DNA from: a virus
Length of the DNA stretch: 64,000 bases
IMG/VR virus record: IMGVR_UViG_3300020190_004843
Span: 62,001 to 126,000 of that record
Direction: 5' to 3' (one strand)
Shown here one piece after another: positions 9,556-18,272 of this stretch. The notes beneath the pieces are model-generated. The model worked only from the letters and a program-made list of their open reading frames with translations, ran no database searches and was not told where the DNA came from. How positions within the stretch are numbered: the stretch's first letter is position 1; each line of letters opens with the position of its first letter. The translations under genes were made by a program, and so were the position numbers.

Positions 9556-10374
9556 ATGATTCCCATAGACAAAGAACTGTATTCGAACCCATATTACTTC
9601 TTATTAAGAGATAAGGGTAACAAATATTCCCTCTATTTTTCGGTAGAGAACACAATCTCTGAAGCCAGAAAAAAAGATGAGAAAATAGACTTTGACAAAA
9701 AACAAGGAGATAAAGTGAGAAAACATTTATTAAAAGTAGCAAAAGAAAAAAAAGTCAAAACTACTAAAGATCTCAAGGGAGAATTAGAAGAACTTGTAAC
9801 TGCAGACGGATCTATGGCAAATTCGAAGGTACCAATTTTAGATCCAAGAATGCACCCGAAAAAAACTATGGATCAGACAGTTCCGGCAGCTAGAATAACA
9901 AACGATCCCATATCAAGAGGGTATAGAGTGTATTATGGTGAATCTGTCGAAGAAATCGAAGAGGAGGATTTATCTAAAGCTTTTGGTTATGAAGAAACCT
10001 CGGGAAAAACACCCAATCAAACGATAAAAATTTTGAGGAAGATGGGTGTTGATAATCCGATTGAAAGAGCTGATGAGATGGGAAAGACGGTAAAGTTGGA
10101 TAAGAAAAAGAAAAAAGGTTCTTTTATTAGACAACGAATCACGGAAAAGAGTAAGATTGAAGAGATTCAAAGACAGAAGATGTTAAAGGTTGTCGAGGAT
10201 ATTTTGATGAAGAACAAAGAGTCAAATAGGTCTGATATTGTAAAAAGACAAAATGATTCTGAGGATGAATCTATTTCTGTTATTAAGAAAAACATAAAAT
10301 CTTTGGTCAATCAAGCAAGGAGAAACGGGATGTCAAAAAAAGACATTATAAAATTATTAGAAAGTGAACAGTGA
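9556..10374 (+). CDS. Hypothetical charged phage protein (272 aa)
   Basis: I do not recognise a family. The protein is strongly charged (Lys/Glu rich), with an N-terminal MIPIDKELYSNPYYFLLRDK, a central segment with ordered loops (RGYRVYYGESVEEIEEED) and a C-terminal half predicted to be helical (RQRITEKSKIEEIQRQKML). There is no membrane segment or signal peptide. It opens the plus-strand operon after the divergent late-type promoter; the next gene starts with GTG inside its last codons (11-bp overlap). The position next to fibre genes suggests a virion or assembly protein, but that is inference. Confidence 0.7.
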   Translation: MIPIDKELYSNPYYFLLRDKGNKYSLYFSVENTISEARKKDEKIDFDKKQGDKVRKHLLKVAKEKKVKTTKDLKGELEELVTADGSMANSKVPILDPRMHPKKTMDQTVPAARITNDPISRGYRVYYGESVEEIEEEDLSKAFGYEETSGKTPNQTIKILRKMGVDNPIERADEMGKTVKLDKKKKKGSFIRQRITEKSKIEEIQRQKMLKVVEDILMKNKESNRSDIVKRQNDSEDESISVIKKNIKSLVNQARRNGMSKKDIIKLLESEQ

Positions 10375-10825
10375 TCTTTATAACAAAAGGGTAAAATTCC
10401 CTGAAGAAATGAAAGAACACATGAAGTCTTCTTTCAAATCAGTTCAAGATGCGAATCAGTATTCTGAAGGGTATAATCGTAATCAAGAGCTGCAAGAACA
10501 ATCTTCAGTTACCTATCAACAATTGAAGAGGATTAAAAACTTCTTCGATACTTTCAAAGGTAAGCCGAGTGAAGAATCTTATGTTCTAAACGGAGGAGAA
10601 AAAATGAAAGGATGGGTTAACGGAGCACTGAGATTTTTGAGAGATTCAAACTACAACACCAAACATAACAAATCAGAAACAGGAATGCAAAATCAACATA
10701 TTGATAATCATGAAAAAGATTATACAAATGTTAGACCTTCAAAAAAACACAAATCCACACTACAGAAGTATGATTCCGCAGTTACTGAAAGCCTTAAAAG
10801 AATAAACCACTTAATGAATAGATAA
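10364..10825 (+). CDS. Hypothetical phage protein (153 aa), GTG start
   Basis: It starts with GTG at 10364, overlapping the preceding gene by 11 bp; no ATG is available before the conserved-looking N-terminus (SDLYNKRVKFPEEM). Visible features are an amphipathic HMKSSFKSVQDANQYSEGYN, the segment LKRIKNFFDTFKG and LNGGEKMKGWVNGALRF. I have the impression of a family found in large Bacteroidota phages but cannot name it. It is polar, has no membrane segment, and is probably co-translated with its neighbours. Confidence 0.65.
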   Translation: MNSDLYNKRVKFPEEMKEHMKSSFKSVQDANQYSEGYNRNQELQEQSSVTYQQLKRIKNFFDTFKGKPSEESYVLNGGEKMKGWVNGALRFLRDSNYNTKHNKSETGMQNQHIDNHEKDYTNVRPSKKHKSTLQKYDSAVTESLKRINHLMNR

Positions 10826-10828
10826 CTT

Positions 10829-11125
10829 ATGGCAGATTTACCATTAGATTTTAGTCAAGACGTTAATAATCAACTGACAGCTATCGCAGATCTTGAAAGA
10901 AAAAAACTTATAACAAAAAATGACTACGACGGGGAAAAAGTAATTTACTCAGTCAACAGTCCCAATGCAATAGCAGATGGGGATGATTTGGGTAGGGGTA
11001 CAGGTATTTTTCTTGATGTATACAATGAAAATGCTGGAACGGGAATAGATGTCAACGAAAGAAAGAATGAAATCAAGATTAACAAATACAATTCATCTAA
11101 ACCTTATCCTAACTTTGCAATTTGA
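10829..11125 (+). CDS. Hypothetical small phage protein (98 aa)
   Basis: A soluble protein, MADLPLDFSQDVNNQL, with no recognised motif. A Gly-rich centre (DDLGRGTGIFLDVYNENAGTG) suggests a beta-rich domain. It starts 3 bp after the previous stop, and its own TGA overlaps the next ATG (TGATG), so translation is coupled. Likely a minor virion component by position only. Confidence 0.6.
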   Translation: MADLPLDFSQDVNNQLTAIADLERKKLITKNDYDGEKVIYSVNSPNAIADGDDLGRGTGIFLDVYNENAGTGIDVNERKNEIKINKYNSSKPYPNFAI

Positions 11126-11511
11126 TGAAACTTCAGGAATCTCTCAAACAACTAATTGTAGAGATTGCTTCTGTTGACAGTGTCATTGACTCTATAAAAA
11201 AAAGACAGAAATGTATAATCTACTATGATGGTGATGAACCTGGTGGTAGAGGTTTGCGTCAAATTGAACCTGTTTGTTTAGGTCGAATGAAAGGAACTAA
11301 TAACCTAGCATTGAGAGCTTGGGATGAGGAGGGGGCTTCGTTCACAGGGTATAAGGGAGAGCAACCTTTACCTGGTTGGAGAATTTTTAGATTGGATAAG
11401 ATACTTTCTCTGAAACCGACAGGAGAAATATTCAATACACCAAAACCAAACTTCAATCCAAATGGTGACAAATCTATGAGTAGTATTATTATTATTGTAA
11501 AATTTAATTAA
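11125..11511 (+). CDS. Single-domain WYL-like protein
   Basis: Start taken at the ATG at 11125, overlapping the preceding TGA. Residues about 25-105 follow the pattern of a WYL domain: KKRQKCIIYYDGD, RGLRQIEPVCLG, NNLALRAWDEEG and WRIFRLDKILSLKPTGE (basic start, R-x-I-x-P strand, alternating hydrophobic strand, F-R-L-D-R/K-I end). WYL domains are Sm-like ligand-sensing modules, usually in transcriptional regulators and phage-defence effectors; here there is no helix-turn-helix, only a short N-terminal helix (LQESLKQLIVEIAS). With 128 residues it may be a stand-alone ligand-binding or RNA-binding domain. Family assignment is moderately sure; function is unknown. Confidence 0.5.
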   Translation: MKLQESLKQLIVEIASVDSVIDSIKKRQKCIIYYDGDEPGGRGLRQIEPVCLGRMKGTNNLALRAWDEEGASFTGYKGEQPLPGWRIFRLDKILSLKPTGEIFNTPKPNFNPNGDKSMSSIIIIVKFN

Positions 11512-11512
11512 T

Positions 11513-12046
11513 ATGAGTGACCTAATGCAAAAATTAATGATTTCAAAAGCCATAATAGATAAACATAATCAAATACCACGTGGACAGAAATCAACAGAAA
11601 CACCCAATATAAACTTACAAGAGTTCAATAGACCACAAGCAAAATATAATATTCCTCAGAGTTTAATGTCTGAGTCTGTGATTGAAAATACTAAGCCGGT
11701 TGGTGATACTACAGTGGAGGCAATTAAAAAATCTAAACTACCTGATTCAATAAAAAAATTGATGATGGAAAACCCGATTGTACAACCACAACAATCATCC
11801 CCTGTTTTATCTAATGAACTTATCGAAAAGGCCTCAAGATTGATGCCGACAGTATCCGAAACTATATCTACACAAAACATAGACCTAACTCCCCTCAACA
11901 AACTCGTAAAAGAAGCCGTTAATGAAGCTTTAAGAGAAAATGGTTTGTTAGTCGAAGGAACTGAAAAAACAAATGAAATTTTTTCTTTCAGGGTAGGGAG
12001 CCATATTTTCGAGGGAAAAGTTACAAAAGTTAAAAAAATCAAATAA
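11513..12046 (+). CDS. Hypothetical phage protein (177 aa)
   Basis: Not recognised. It begins MSDLMQKLMISKAIIDKHNQI, has a polar low-complexity middle with proline and glutamine (PIVQPQQSSP) and ends in a compact strand-rich segment (FSFRVGSHIFEGKVTKVKKIK) that could be a small barrel. It starts 1 bp after the previous stop and is the last gene before a 53-bp gap that precedes the sugar operon. No signal peptide or membrane segment. Confidence 0.6.
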   Translation: MSDLMQKLMISKAIIDKHNQIPRGQKSTETPNINLQEFNRPQAKYNIPQSLMSESVIENTKPVGDTTVEAIKKSKLPDSIKKLMMENPIVQPQQSSPVLSNELIEKASRLMPTVSETISTQNIDLTPLNKLVKEAVNEALRENGLLVEGTEKTNEIFSFRVGSHIFEGKVTKVKKIK

Positions 12047-12099
12047 CAACTTTCTTTAATCAGGACAAAAGATTATACTTTACGGAGTAAAATTATAAT

Positions 12100-13308
12100 A
12101 TGTCCAAATTCAAAGTATTAGCATTACCATCAGATAGAACCGGTGTTGGTAAATTTAGATCTGTAGATCCGCACATTTTCCTACAAAATGCATTTGGTGA
12201 TGATTTTCACGTTGATATCGTTTATGATCCACCCTACAATATAGACTACTATAAAGACTATCATCTTGTTAGTTATCATAGAAACATCGGATCAGATTTT
12301 GACAAGGGTATTAAATTAGTAGAAGAACTAAATAAACTTGGAATTATAACTGTCTGTGACATCGATGATTATTGGATGCCAACTAAAGACCATCCAATCC
12401 ATGATGTAATTAGAGTTAACAAACTCAATGAGAAAATTGTTAATTGTATTCGTGCTGCGAAATATGTGACCACAACTACAAAAATATTTGCTCATGAAAT
12501 CAAGGTAATTAATAAAAACGTATTTATTTTACCAAACGCTATTAATCCGAAAGAGGGTCAATTTAATGAACCAACACCTGAATCTGATAGAATTAGAATA
12601 GGCTGGCTTGGTGGATCATCACATTTATCGGACATACTCTTACTTGATCAATCATTTAGTAAACTTTCGAAATATAAAAATGAAACTCAATTTGTTATTT
12701 GTGGATTTGATACAAGGGGTTCAATGACAGAAATCAACGCTCAAACTGGCGAGCAGAAGAAAAGAAATATATTACCTGCAGAAACAGTTTGGGCAACCTA
12801 TGAAAAAGTATTTACTCAAAACTACACCACAGTAAGTCCTGAATACAAAGAACATCTTCTGAAGTATTCACAAGATCCCTTCGAGGGTGAAATGAATCAA
12901 CCATATGTTAGAGTTTGGACAAAACCTGTCACAGCATACGCAAGAAATTATTCCAAATTTGACATATCTTTATCACCTTTAAAAAATCACATATTCAATA
13001 GAGTTAAGTCCCAATTGAAAGTAATAGAATCAGGTTTTTATAAAAAAGCTTTGATCGCATCCAACATTGGTCCATACACAATTGATTTGAAACATTCGTT
13101 GAGTAATGGTAATTTCACAGACGGAAATGCTCTTTTAGTTGATGAAAATAGGAATCACTCAGATTGGGCAAAATACATCGAGAAACTAATTAAAAATCCG
13201 AATTGGATCAAAGATTTGGGCGAAAGATTATATGAAACTGTGAAAGATACTTACGATTTAAACAAAGTAACCAAAGACAGAGCACAACTTTATAAAAGTT
13301 TTTTATGA
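12100..13308 (+). CDS. Glycosyltransferase, GT4-like (GT-B fold)
   Basis: A 402-residue soluble enzyme. The N-terminal domain (VLALPSDRTGVGKFRSVDPH) matches a first Rossmann lobe and includes CDIDDYW and the transition LPNAINP. The second lobe begins IRIGWLGGSSHLSDI, the typical nucleotide-sugar-binding turn of GT4 enzymes, and a later acidic region (about ALLVDENRNHSDWAKYI) lies where the donor-binding E-x7-E occurs. It opens the long plus-strand operon of sugar genes after a 53-bp gap with no TATTTATA octamer, so timing may differ from the virion genes. It overlaps the next gene by 4 bp. Donor and acceptor are not predictable. Confidence 0.72.
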   Translation: MSKFKVLALPSDRTGVGKFRSVDPHIFLQNAFGDDFHVDIVYDPPYNIDYYKDYHLVSYHRNIGSDFDKGIKLVEELNKLGIITVCDIDDYWMPTKDHPIHDVIRVNKLNEKIVNCIRAAKYVTTTTKIFAHEIKVINKNVFILPNAINPKEGQFNEPTPESDRIRIGWLGGSSHLSDILLLDQSFSKLSKYKNETQFVICGFDTRGSMTEINAQTGEQKKRNILPAETVWATYEKVFTQNYTTVSPEYKEHLLKYSQDPFEGEMNQPYVRVWTKPVTAYARNYSKFDISLSPLKNHIFNRVKSQLKVIESGFYKKALIASNIGPYTIDLKHSLSNGNFTDGNALLVDENRNHSDWAKYIEKLIKNPNWIKDLGERLYETVKDTYDLNKVTKDRAQLYKSFL

Positions 13309-14006
13309 TAAATGTCCCATTAGAAAAAATATTGTTTATCGATATTGAAACTGTTGGATGTCAGAAAGATTTCGATAATTTGAAAAAATTAAACGAACGT
13401 TTGGCCTCCCTTTTCAGTTACTATGAGTCATGGTTTAAAAAAAGATTTCCTGAAGATACTGACGCAGATTTAAACAAACTATTCAAAACACGAGCAGCTT
13501 TGGTTCCTGAGTTTGCAAAAATAGTTACTGTATGTTTGGGTATAGTAGATCAAAATGGTAAATTCAAAACTACTGTGTTTTCTGACGACAATGAAAGAAC
13601 TTTGTTAGTTGAACTGAGAAAAACTTTATTCAAATGTGGTGAGATGGGTTATTTTCTTTGCGGCCATAATGTCAAAAATTTTGACATACCGACATTAGCA
13701 AAACGTATGATAATTAATGGCTTAAACCCACCCAAACTCCTCCCAACTTATGACACTAAACCATGGGAAATCAAAGCTATCGACACAAGAGACGTGTGGC
13801 AGTACGGTCAATATGCATCTATTTCTACGTTGGACTTGATGTGCGGTGTTATGGATATAGAATCCTCTAAATCTGAAGATATGGATGGCTCTAAAGTACA
13901 CTCTGTTTATTGGGATGAAAAAAATATTGATAAAATAAACACATATTGTGAAAAAGATGTTGTTGTTTTATACGAGGTGGTAAAAAAATTTATAAATTTA
14001 TTATAA
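13305..14006 (+). CDS. 3'-5' exonuclease, DnaQ/PolB-exo2 type
   Basis: All three exonuclease motifs are visible in this 233-residue protein: Exo I as FIDIETVG near the N-terminus, Exo II as CGHNVKNFDIPTLAKR, and Exo III as TYCEKDVVVLYEV near the C-terminus, giving the D-E-D-D set of a two-metal nuclease. The Y-C-E-K-D spacing is that of the predicted PolB-like 3'-5' exonuclease family (DNA_pol_B_exo2). It has no polymerase domain. It could serve in replication proofreading, recombination or nucleotide salvage. The ATG overlaps the preceding stop (ATGA), and the dUTPase follows after 1 bp, so two DNA-metabolism genes sit inside the sugar operon. Confidence 0.8.
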   Translation: MINVPLEKILFIDIETVGCQKDFDNLKKLNERLASLFSYYESWFKKRFPEDTDADLNKLFKTRAALVPEFAKIVTVCLGIVDQNGKFKTTVFSDDNERTLLVELRKTLFKCGEMGYFLCGHNVKNFDIPTLAKRMIINGLNPPKLLPTYDTKPWEIKAIDTRDVWQYGQYASISTLDLMCGVMDIESSKSEDMDGSKVHSVYWDEKNIDKINTYCEKDVVVLYEVVKKFINLL

Positions 14007-14007
14007 T

Positions 14008-14601
14008 ATGGATGATCTTTTTAAAAAAGAATTAAAAGAAGCTCTAAAAAAGATAGAGGGTTTTGAAAATATTTTGGATGATAGCAATAACATCAATCAA
14101 TTAAACGAACTGCTCGGCTTCTCCTCTGAAGATCTGATGGATGAATCGTCTTATTCTACAAAAAGACCTTTGGGTTATCAAAAAATATCACCCTTAGCTA
14201 TTACGCCAAAATACAACTATCCAACTGACTCAGGATTTGATTTACATTCAATTATCGATTGCACGATACAACCTCTAAGTCGGGCACTAATACCAACAGG
14301 GTTGAAATTTGATATTGATGATGGATATGAAATTCAAATTAGAACTAAGTCAGGTCTGGCTATTAATCAAGGATTGATGGTGCTCAACTCACCTGGCACC
14401 ATGGACAATGGCTATACAGGTGAATGTAAAATCCCTGTTTTTAACACAAATCAGACACCATTTATTATTACAATAGGTATGAAAGTTGCACAAGCGGTCC
14501 TCTGTCCTGTTGTAAATGGAAGATGGGTCGACTTACAAGAAAGAAAAGAAATATCAGAGAAGGATAGAGGAAACAACGGGTTCGGAAGTACGGGCATTTA
14601 A
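14008..14601 (+). CDS. dut: dUTPase (trimeric type) with N-terminal extension
   Basis: Hydrolyses dUTP to dUMP and pyrophosphate, keeping uracil out of DNA and feeding dTMP synthesis. The five trimeric dUTPase motifs appear in order: SGFDLHS, RTKSGLAINQGL, NSPGTMDNGYTGE, VAQAVLCP and the glycine-rich tail RGNNGFGSTG that closes over the active site. The catalytic-type Asp is in the GTMDNGYTGE motif. The core is normal length (about 140 residues), preceded by about 55 acidic residues (residues 1-55, LKKIEGFENILDD) not usual in the family. It follows the exonuclease by 1 bp. Confidence 0.9.
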   Translation: MDDLFKKELKEALKKIEGFENILDDSNNINQLNELLGFSSEDLMDESSYSTKRPLGYQKISPLAITPKYNYPTDSGFDLHSIIDCTIQPLSRALIPTGLKFDIDDGYEIQIRTKSGLAINQGLMVLNSPGTMDNGYTGECKIPVFNTNQTPFIITIGMKVAQAVLCPVVNGRWVDLQERKEISEKDRGNNGFGSTGI

Positions 14602-14611
14602 AACTTTATTC

Positions 14612-14782
14612 ATGGGAAAATATTATGAAAGTTTGGAAACTCTTATTGAGTTGATAAAAAAATTGGATAAAAAAAATGTTCTTGCAGAGTTTATTATAGA
14701 TTGTATATCTATTTCCAAATCAGACCCAAACTTAACCGTTAACGAAATAATTAAACAAGCCAAGAAAAAAAGATTAACATAA
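14612..14782 (+). CDS. Small hypothetical protein (56 aa)
   Basis: The start is placed at the ATG at 14612 (MGKYYESLETLIELIKK), just after the dUTPase stop; a longer frame reading back into dut would be an antisense-free overlap with no ribosome site. The product is a helical, basic protein ending NEIIKQAKKKRLT. Its TAA overlaps the next ATG (TAATG). No function can be assigned. Confidence 0.55.
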   Translation: MGKYYESLETLIELIKKLDKKNVLAEFIIDCISISKSDPNLTVNEIIKQAKKKRLT

Positions 14783-16407
14783 TGTTGACTGTTGGATATA
14801 GTACAAGAAAAACTAATCCTGAGTTTATTGAGTATCTCAAAAAAACATCAGGATTCAAAAAAATCAATGTTATCGAAAAGGTGAACAATGGTGAAAAAAG
14901 TCTCAGTCAAGTTTACAATGAAATCATTTCAGAGTCCGAAACTGACATAATTGTCCTTTGTCATGACGATATTTTGTTTGACACTAACGGATGGTACTCC
15001 AAAATTATCAGACATTTCGAAAAATCTGAGTACGGTATCTTAGGGGTTGCAGGAACAACACACATACCAATAAGTGGTATGTGGTGGGAGCAAAAAGGGA
15101 GAATGGTAGGTATCGTAAACCATGAACACGACGGAAAAAAATGGGAGTCAAAATACTCAGATTCTTTGGGTAATGGAATCAAGCAGACCGTGATAGTTGA
15201 CGGATTGTTCATAGCATTAGATAAAACAAAGATCAAAAAAAACTTTGATGAATCCGTAACAGGATTTCACATGTACGATGTTAATTTTTGTTTTAGAAAC
15301 TTTATCGAGAACGTTAAAATTGGTGTCATTACAAATATCAGAATCACTCACAAGTCTATTGGTATGGTTAACCAACAATGGGATGAAAACCGAAAAGTTT
15401 TTGCTGAAAAGTACAAAGATAAATTACCAGCAAAAGTCAAATACAAGTTCGAAGACAAATTAAAAGTTCTAATTACCTCACTTTTTTTTAAAACTTTCAC
15501 CGGATCTGAATTGTATGTTTTTGAATTAGCCAAAGGTCTCCAAAAATTGAACTGCGATGTCACAGTAATGTCACAAATTGATGGGCCATTAACAAAGTTA
15601 GCTAAAGAAAAAGGTATCAGATCAATATCACATATGGAACCGCCAGGTTTTAAACTTGGTGATGGTAAGTGGGGGTTCAATGGACCCAACGGTGTCGAAC
15701 TTTCATCACCTAATATGTACTATAAAATTTCTGACGTTACTTATGATGTAATTCATACTCAACACAAACCAGTTACTGAAAGAATTTGTCAGCTATACCC
15801 TGATATTCCAAAACTAACGACCATACATTCTGAAGTAATTCCATTAGAGGACCCCCATATAGATTCTTCAATTAAAAAATATGTTGCTATTAGACCTGAA
15901 ATAAGCAAATATCTTTATGAAAAATATGATATCGAAGATGTCGATGTAATTTATAATCCTATAGATAATACAAAATTCAAACCAAAAGGACTAAAAGAAG
16001 AGGACGCTCTTTTGTTTGTCGGGACTATAGACTACTTGAGAGAGAATACTATAAGAGATTTAATACAATTTACTAAAGAATCCAAAATGGAACTTTGGTT
16101 AGTGGGTGATGATAAATCAAATTATCTTTCAGAGATACTTGAAAACAAACATGTAAAACATTTCAAATCTACTTGGTCTGTCGAAATTTTTATTCAAAAA
16201 TGTAAAATGACTGCTGGTATACAATTAGGTAGAACAACAATTGAAGGTTGGATGTGTGGTAAGCCAGGGTATATTTACAAGGTTGATTCTTCGGGTGGTA
16301 TTTTGGAAAAGCAATTATTCGAACCACCAACAGATTTAGAAAAATACTACGCAGATAACGTAGCGAAACAGATAAAAGAAAAATACATCGAAATTTTGAA
16401 CTCATGA
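14782..16407 (+). CDS. Bifunctional glycosyltransferase (GT2-like plus GT4-like)
   Basis: A 541-residue protein with two catalytic-looking halves. Residues 1-220 resemble the Glyco_tranf_2_5 (StrF-like) GT-A family: NEIISESETDIIVLCHDDILF carries the acidic site and GFHMYDVNFCFR the later acceptor-side motif. From about residue 228 a GT-B enzyme starts with VLITSLFFKTFTGSELYVFEL and contains HTQHKP, the second lobe start LLFVGTIDYL and a GRTTIEGWMCGKP motif in the donor-binding position. The fusion suggests sequential addition of two sugars. It overlaps the dehydrogenase gene by 4 bp. Substrates are unknown. Confidence 0.72.
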   Translation: MLTVGYSTRKTNPEFIEYLKKTSGFKKINVIEKVNNGEKSLSQVYNEIISESETDIIVLCHDDILFDTNGWYSKIIRHFEKSEYGILGVAGTTHIPISGMWWEQKGRMVGIVNHEHDGKKWESKYSDSLGNGIKQTVIVDGLFIALDKTKIKKNFDESVTGFHMYDVNFCFRNFIENVKIGVITNIRITHKSIGMVNQQWDENRKVFAEKYKDKLPAKVKYKFEDKLKVLITSLFFKTFTGSELYVFELAKGLQKLNCDVTVMSQIDGPLTKLAKEKGIRSISHMEPPGFKLGDGKWGFNGPNGVELSSPNMYYKISDVTYDVIHTQHKPVTERICQLYPDIPKLTTIHSEVIPLEDPHIDSSIKKYVAIRPEISKYLYEKYDIEDVDVIYNPIDNTKFKPKGLKEEDALLFVGTIDYLRENTIRDLIQFTKESKMELWLVGDDKSNYLSEILENKHVKHFKSTWSVEIFIQKCKMTAGIQLGRTTIEGWMCGKPGYIYKVDSSGGILEKQLFEPPTDLEKYYADNVAKQIKEKYIEILNS

Positions 16408-17564
16408 AAATTGGAGTGATTGGTGCCGGTAGATTAGGATTGTCTTTCGCATTGGTTTGTGATAAACACGGTGTACCCATGATTATTTCTGATACAAATG
16501 AAACCTACAAGAAAAATCTTAAAAACGGAATTTGTATTACGAATGAACCATTTATTACAGAAATGTACTCCAAAAGACGATTTCTTGAGGTTGCTGAAAA
16601 TAACATAGAGGTAATAGAAAATTGTGATTACATATGGACATTTGTTGAGACTCCCTCTACATCAGATGGGATATATGACCTGACAAAACTTTGGTCAGTC
16701 GTTGATGACTTTGTAAAAACTTTCAAGGATGGAAAATCGGTTATGGGGAAAACCTTTGTAATTGGTTGTACTACTAATCCTGGCGACGTACAACTAATAG
16801 CAGAGCTTTTAAATCAATATTCAATAAACGTTGTCTATAATCCCGAATTTGTTGCACAAGGTGAAATAATAAAGGGTATCGAAGAAGCAAAAATGGTTTT
16901 GATTGGTAGTCCAGATGGATATGACTTAAAGATAATTCTTAATCTTTATAAAATTATTTGCGGAGGTTCAGCAAACTTTAATGTAATGTCCTATACCTCA
17001 GCGGAGCTCACTAAAATTGCTATAAATTGTTTTTTAACCACAAAGATAGCGTATGCAAATATGATCGGTGAGATTGCAATAAAAACGGGAGTCGGTAACG
17101 AAATTAAAAGTATTTTGAAAGCTGTTGGATCTGATCCTCGAATCGGAAATAAATTCCTGAAATACGGATTTGGTTTTGGTGGTCCTTGTCTTCCGAGAGA
17201 TAATCGGGCACTTTCTGTTCACGCAAAAAAACACGGTGGTGAAGCCAAGCTATCTGACTTAGTTGACGAAATGAATAATAGACACACTGAATTTTTAGCC
17301 GATTATTATAGTGAGTTGAATCCCGATAGAACTGTACCTTTTGTGATGAGACATATTTCATACAAACGAGGGACTGATATATTGACCGACTCCCAACAAT
17401 ATCACTTTTGTTTGAAACTTTTAGATAAAGGATATACCGTACATGTTCAAGAAATAGAAGCCGTAATTGATCAATTCAAGAAAAAAGATATGAGTGAATA
17501 CGGATCACGACTTAAGTTCTTCAGATATAATACTAAACCAGAAGGATTCTTGATTGAAATATGA
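16404..17564 (+). CDS. Nucleotide-sugar dehydrogenase (UDP-glucose/GDP-mannose DH family)
   Basis: This enzyme class oxidises a nucleotide hexose to the uronic acid in two NAD-dependent steps. Visible features are the N-terminal Rossmann motif GVIGAGRLGLSF, the VETPS segment, NPEFVAQGE of the central domain, a helix with AELTKIAINCFLTTKIAYANM (Lys and Asn of the active site), and the catalytic Cys in FGFGGPCLPRD. At 386 residues it is slightly short, because the C-terminal nucleotide-binding domain is reduced. The genes on both sides are glycosyltransferases overlapping by 4 bp, so the uronate is probably made for local use. UDP-glucose is the likeliest substrate, but GDP-mannose cannot be excluded. 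Confidence 0.85.
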   Translation: MKIGVIGAGRLGLSFALVCDKHGVPMIISDTNETYKKNLKNGICITNEPFITEMYSKRRFLEVAENNIEVIENCDYIWTFVETPSTSDGIYDLTKLWSVVDDFVKTFKDGKSVMGKTFVIGCTTNPGDVQLIAELLNQYSINVVYNPEFVAQGEIIKGIEEAKMVLIGSPDGYDLKIILNLYKIICGGSANFNVMSYTSAELTKIAINCFLTTKIAYANMIGEIAIKTGVGNEIKSILKAVGSDPRIGNKFLKYGFGFGGPCLPRDNRALSVHAKKHGGEAKLSDLVDEMNNRHTEFLADYYSELNPDRTVPFVMRHISYKRGTDILTDSQQYHFCLKLLDKGYTVHVQEIEAVIDQFKKKDMSEYGSRLKFFRYNTKPEGFLIEI

Positions 17565-18271
17565 TTATACTAACTACAACATACAACTGCGAAAAATATA
17601 TTGAGAGATGTCTTTTGAGTATTATGTCACAGAGATTTCCTGACTTCAAATGTTACATTACGGACGACATGTCAACTGACTCGACAATTAAAAAAATTGA
17701 ATCTGTAATCAAAGATGACAACAGGTTTATTCTTATCAAAAACCATTCTAAACTCTATCAGGGAGGAAATTACGATCAAGTAATTCGATGTATGGGTTTG
17801 GACGGAGATGAAATATGTGTTGAAATTGATGGTGACGATTGGTTACCAAATCCTAATGTTCTCGGCAAGATAGATGAAATTTATAAAGACTCGAATGTTT
17901 GGATGACCAGTGGGTCTTTCAAATACCACGATGGTAGACCGGGTTTCAATAGACCAATTACGTCTTTGGAAAATATAAGAAAATCCAATTTCACCCTTTC
18001 TCATATGAGAACGTGGAAGGCTTGGTTATGGAAAAAAATCGATGAAAAAGATTTGAAGGATGGGGATGGTAAGTACTACAGTGTGGCAGGTGACCTATCA
18101 TTTATGTGGCCTATGATAGAAATGTCAGGGTTGGAACATTTCAAATTTATTGATGAAATACTATATGTCTATAATGAATCGAATCCAATTAATGATCATA
18201 AGGTTGATTTAAGTAAAGTTCGTAATATTCACAACTTAATAGCAAATAAAATACCGTATAATAAAATTTAA
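17561..18271 (+). CDS. Glycosyltransferase family 2 protein
   Basis: A GT-A enzyme of 236 residues with the GT2 opening ILTTTYNCEKYIERCLLSI, the first acidic motif in YITDDMSTDSTIKKI and the metal-binding DGDD in VEIDGDDWLPNPN. The acceptor-side region includes SGSFKYHDGRPGFNRP and HMRTWKAWLW. It has no membrane segment. It overlaps the dehydrogenase stop (ATGA) and precedes the FkbM methyltransferase by 1 bp. Donor unknown. Confidence 0.8.
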   Translation: MIILTTTYNCEKYIERCLLSIMSQRFPDFKCYITDDMSTDSTIKKIESVIKDDNRFILIKNHSKLYQGGNYDQVIRCMGLDGDEICVEIDGDDWLPNPNVLGKIDEIYKDSNVWMTSGSFKYHDGRPGFNRPITSLENIRKSNFTLSHMRTWKAWLWKKIDEKDLKDGDGKYYSVAGDLSFMWPMIEMSGLEHFKFIDEILYVYNESNPINDHKVDLSKVRNIHNLIANKIPYNKI

Positions 18272-18272
18272 A

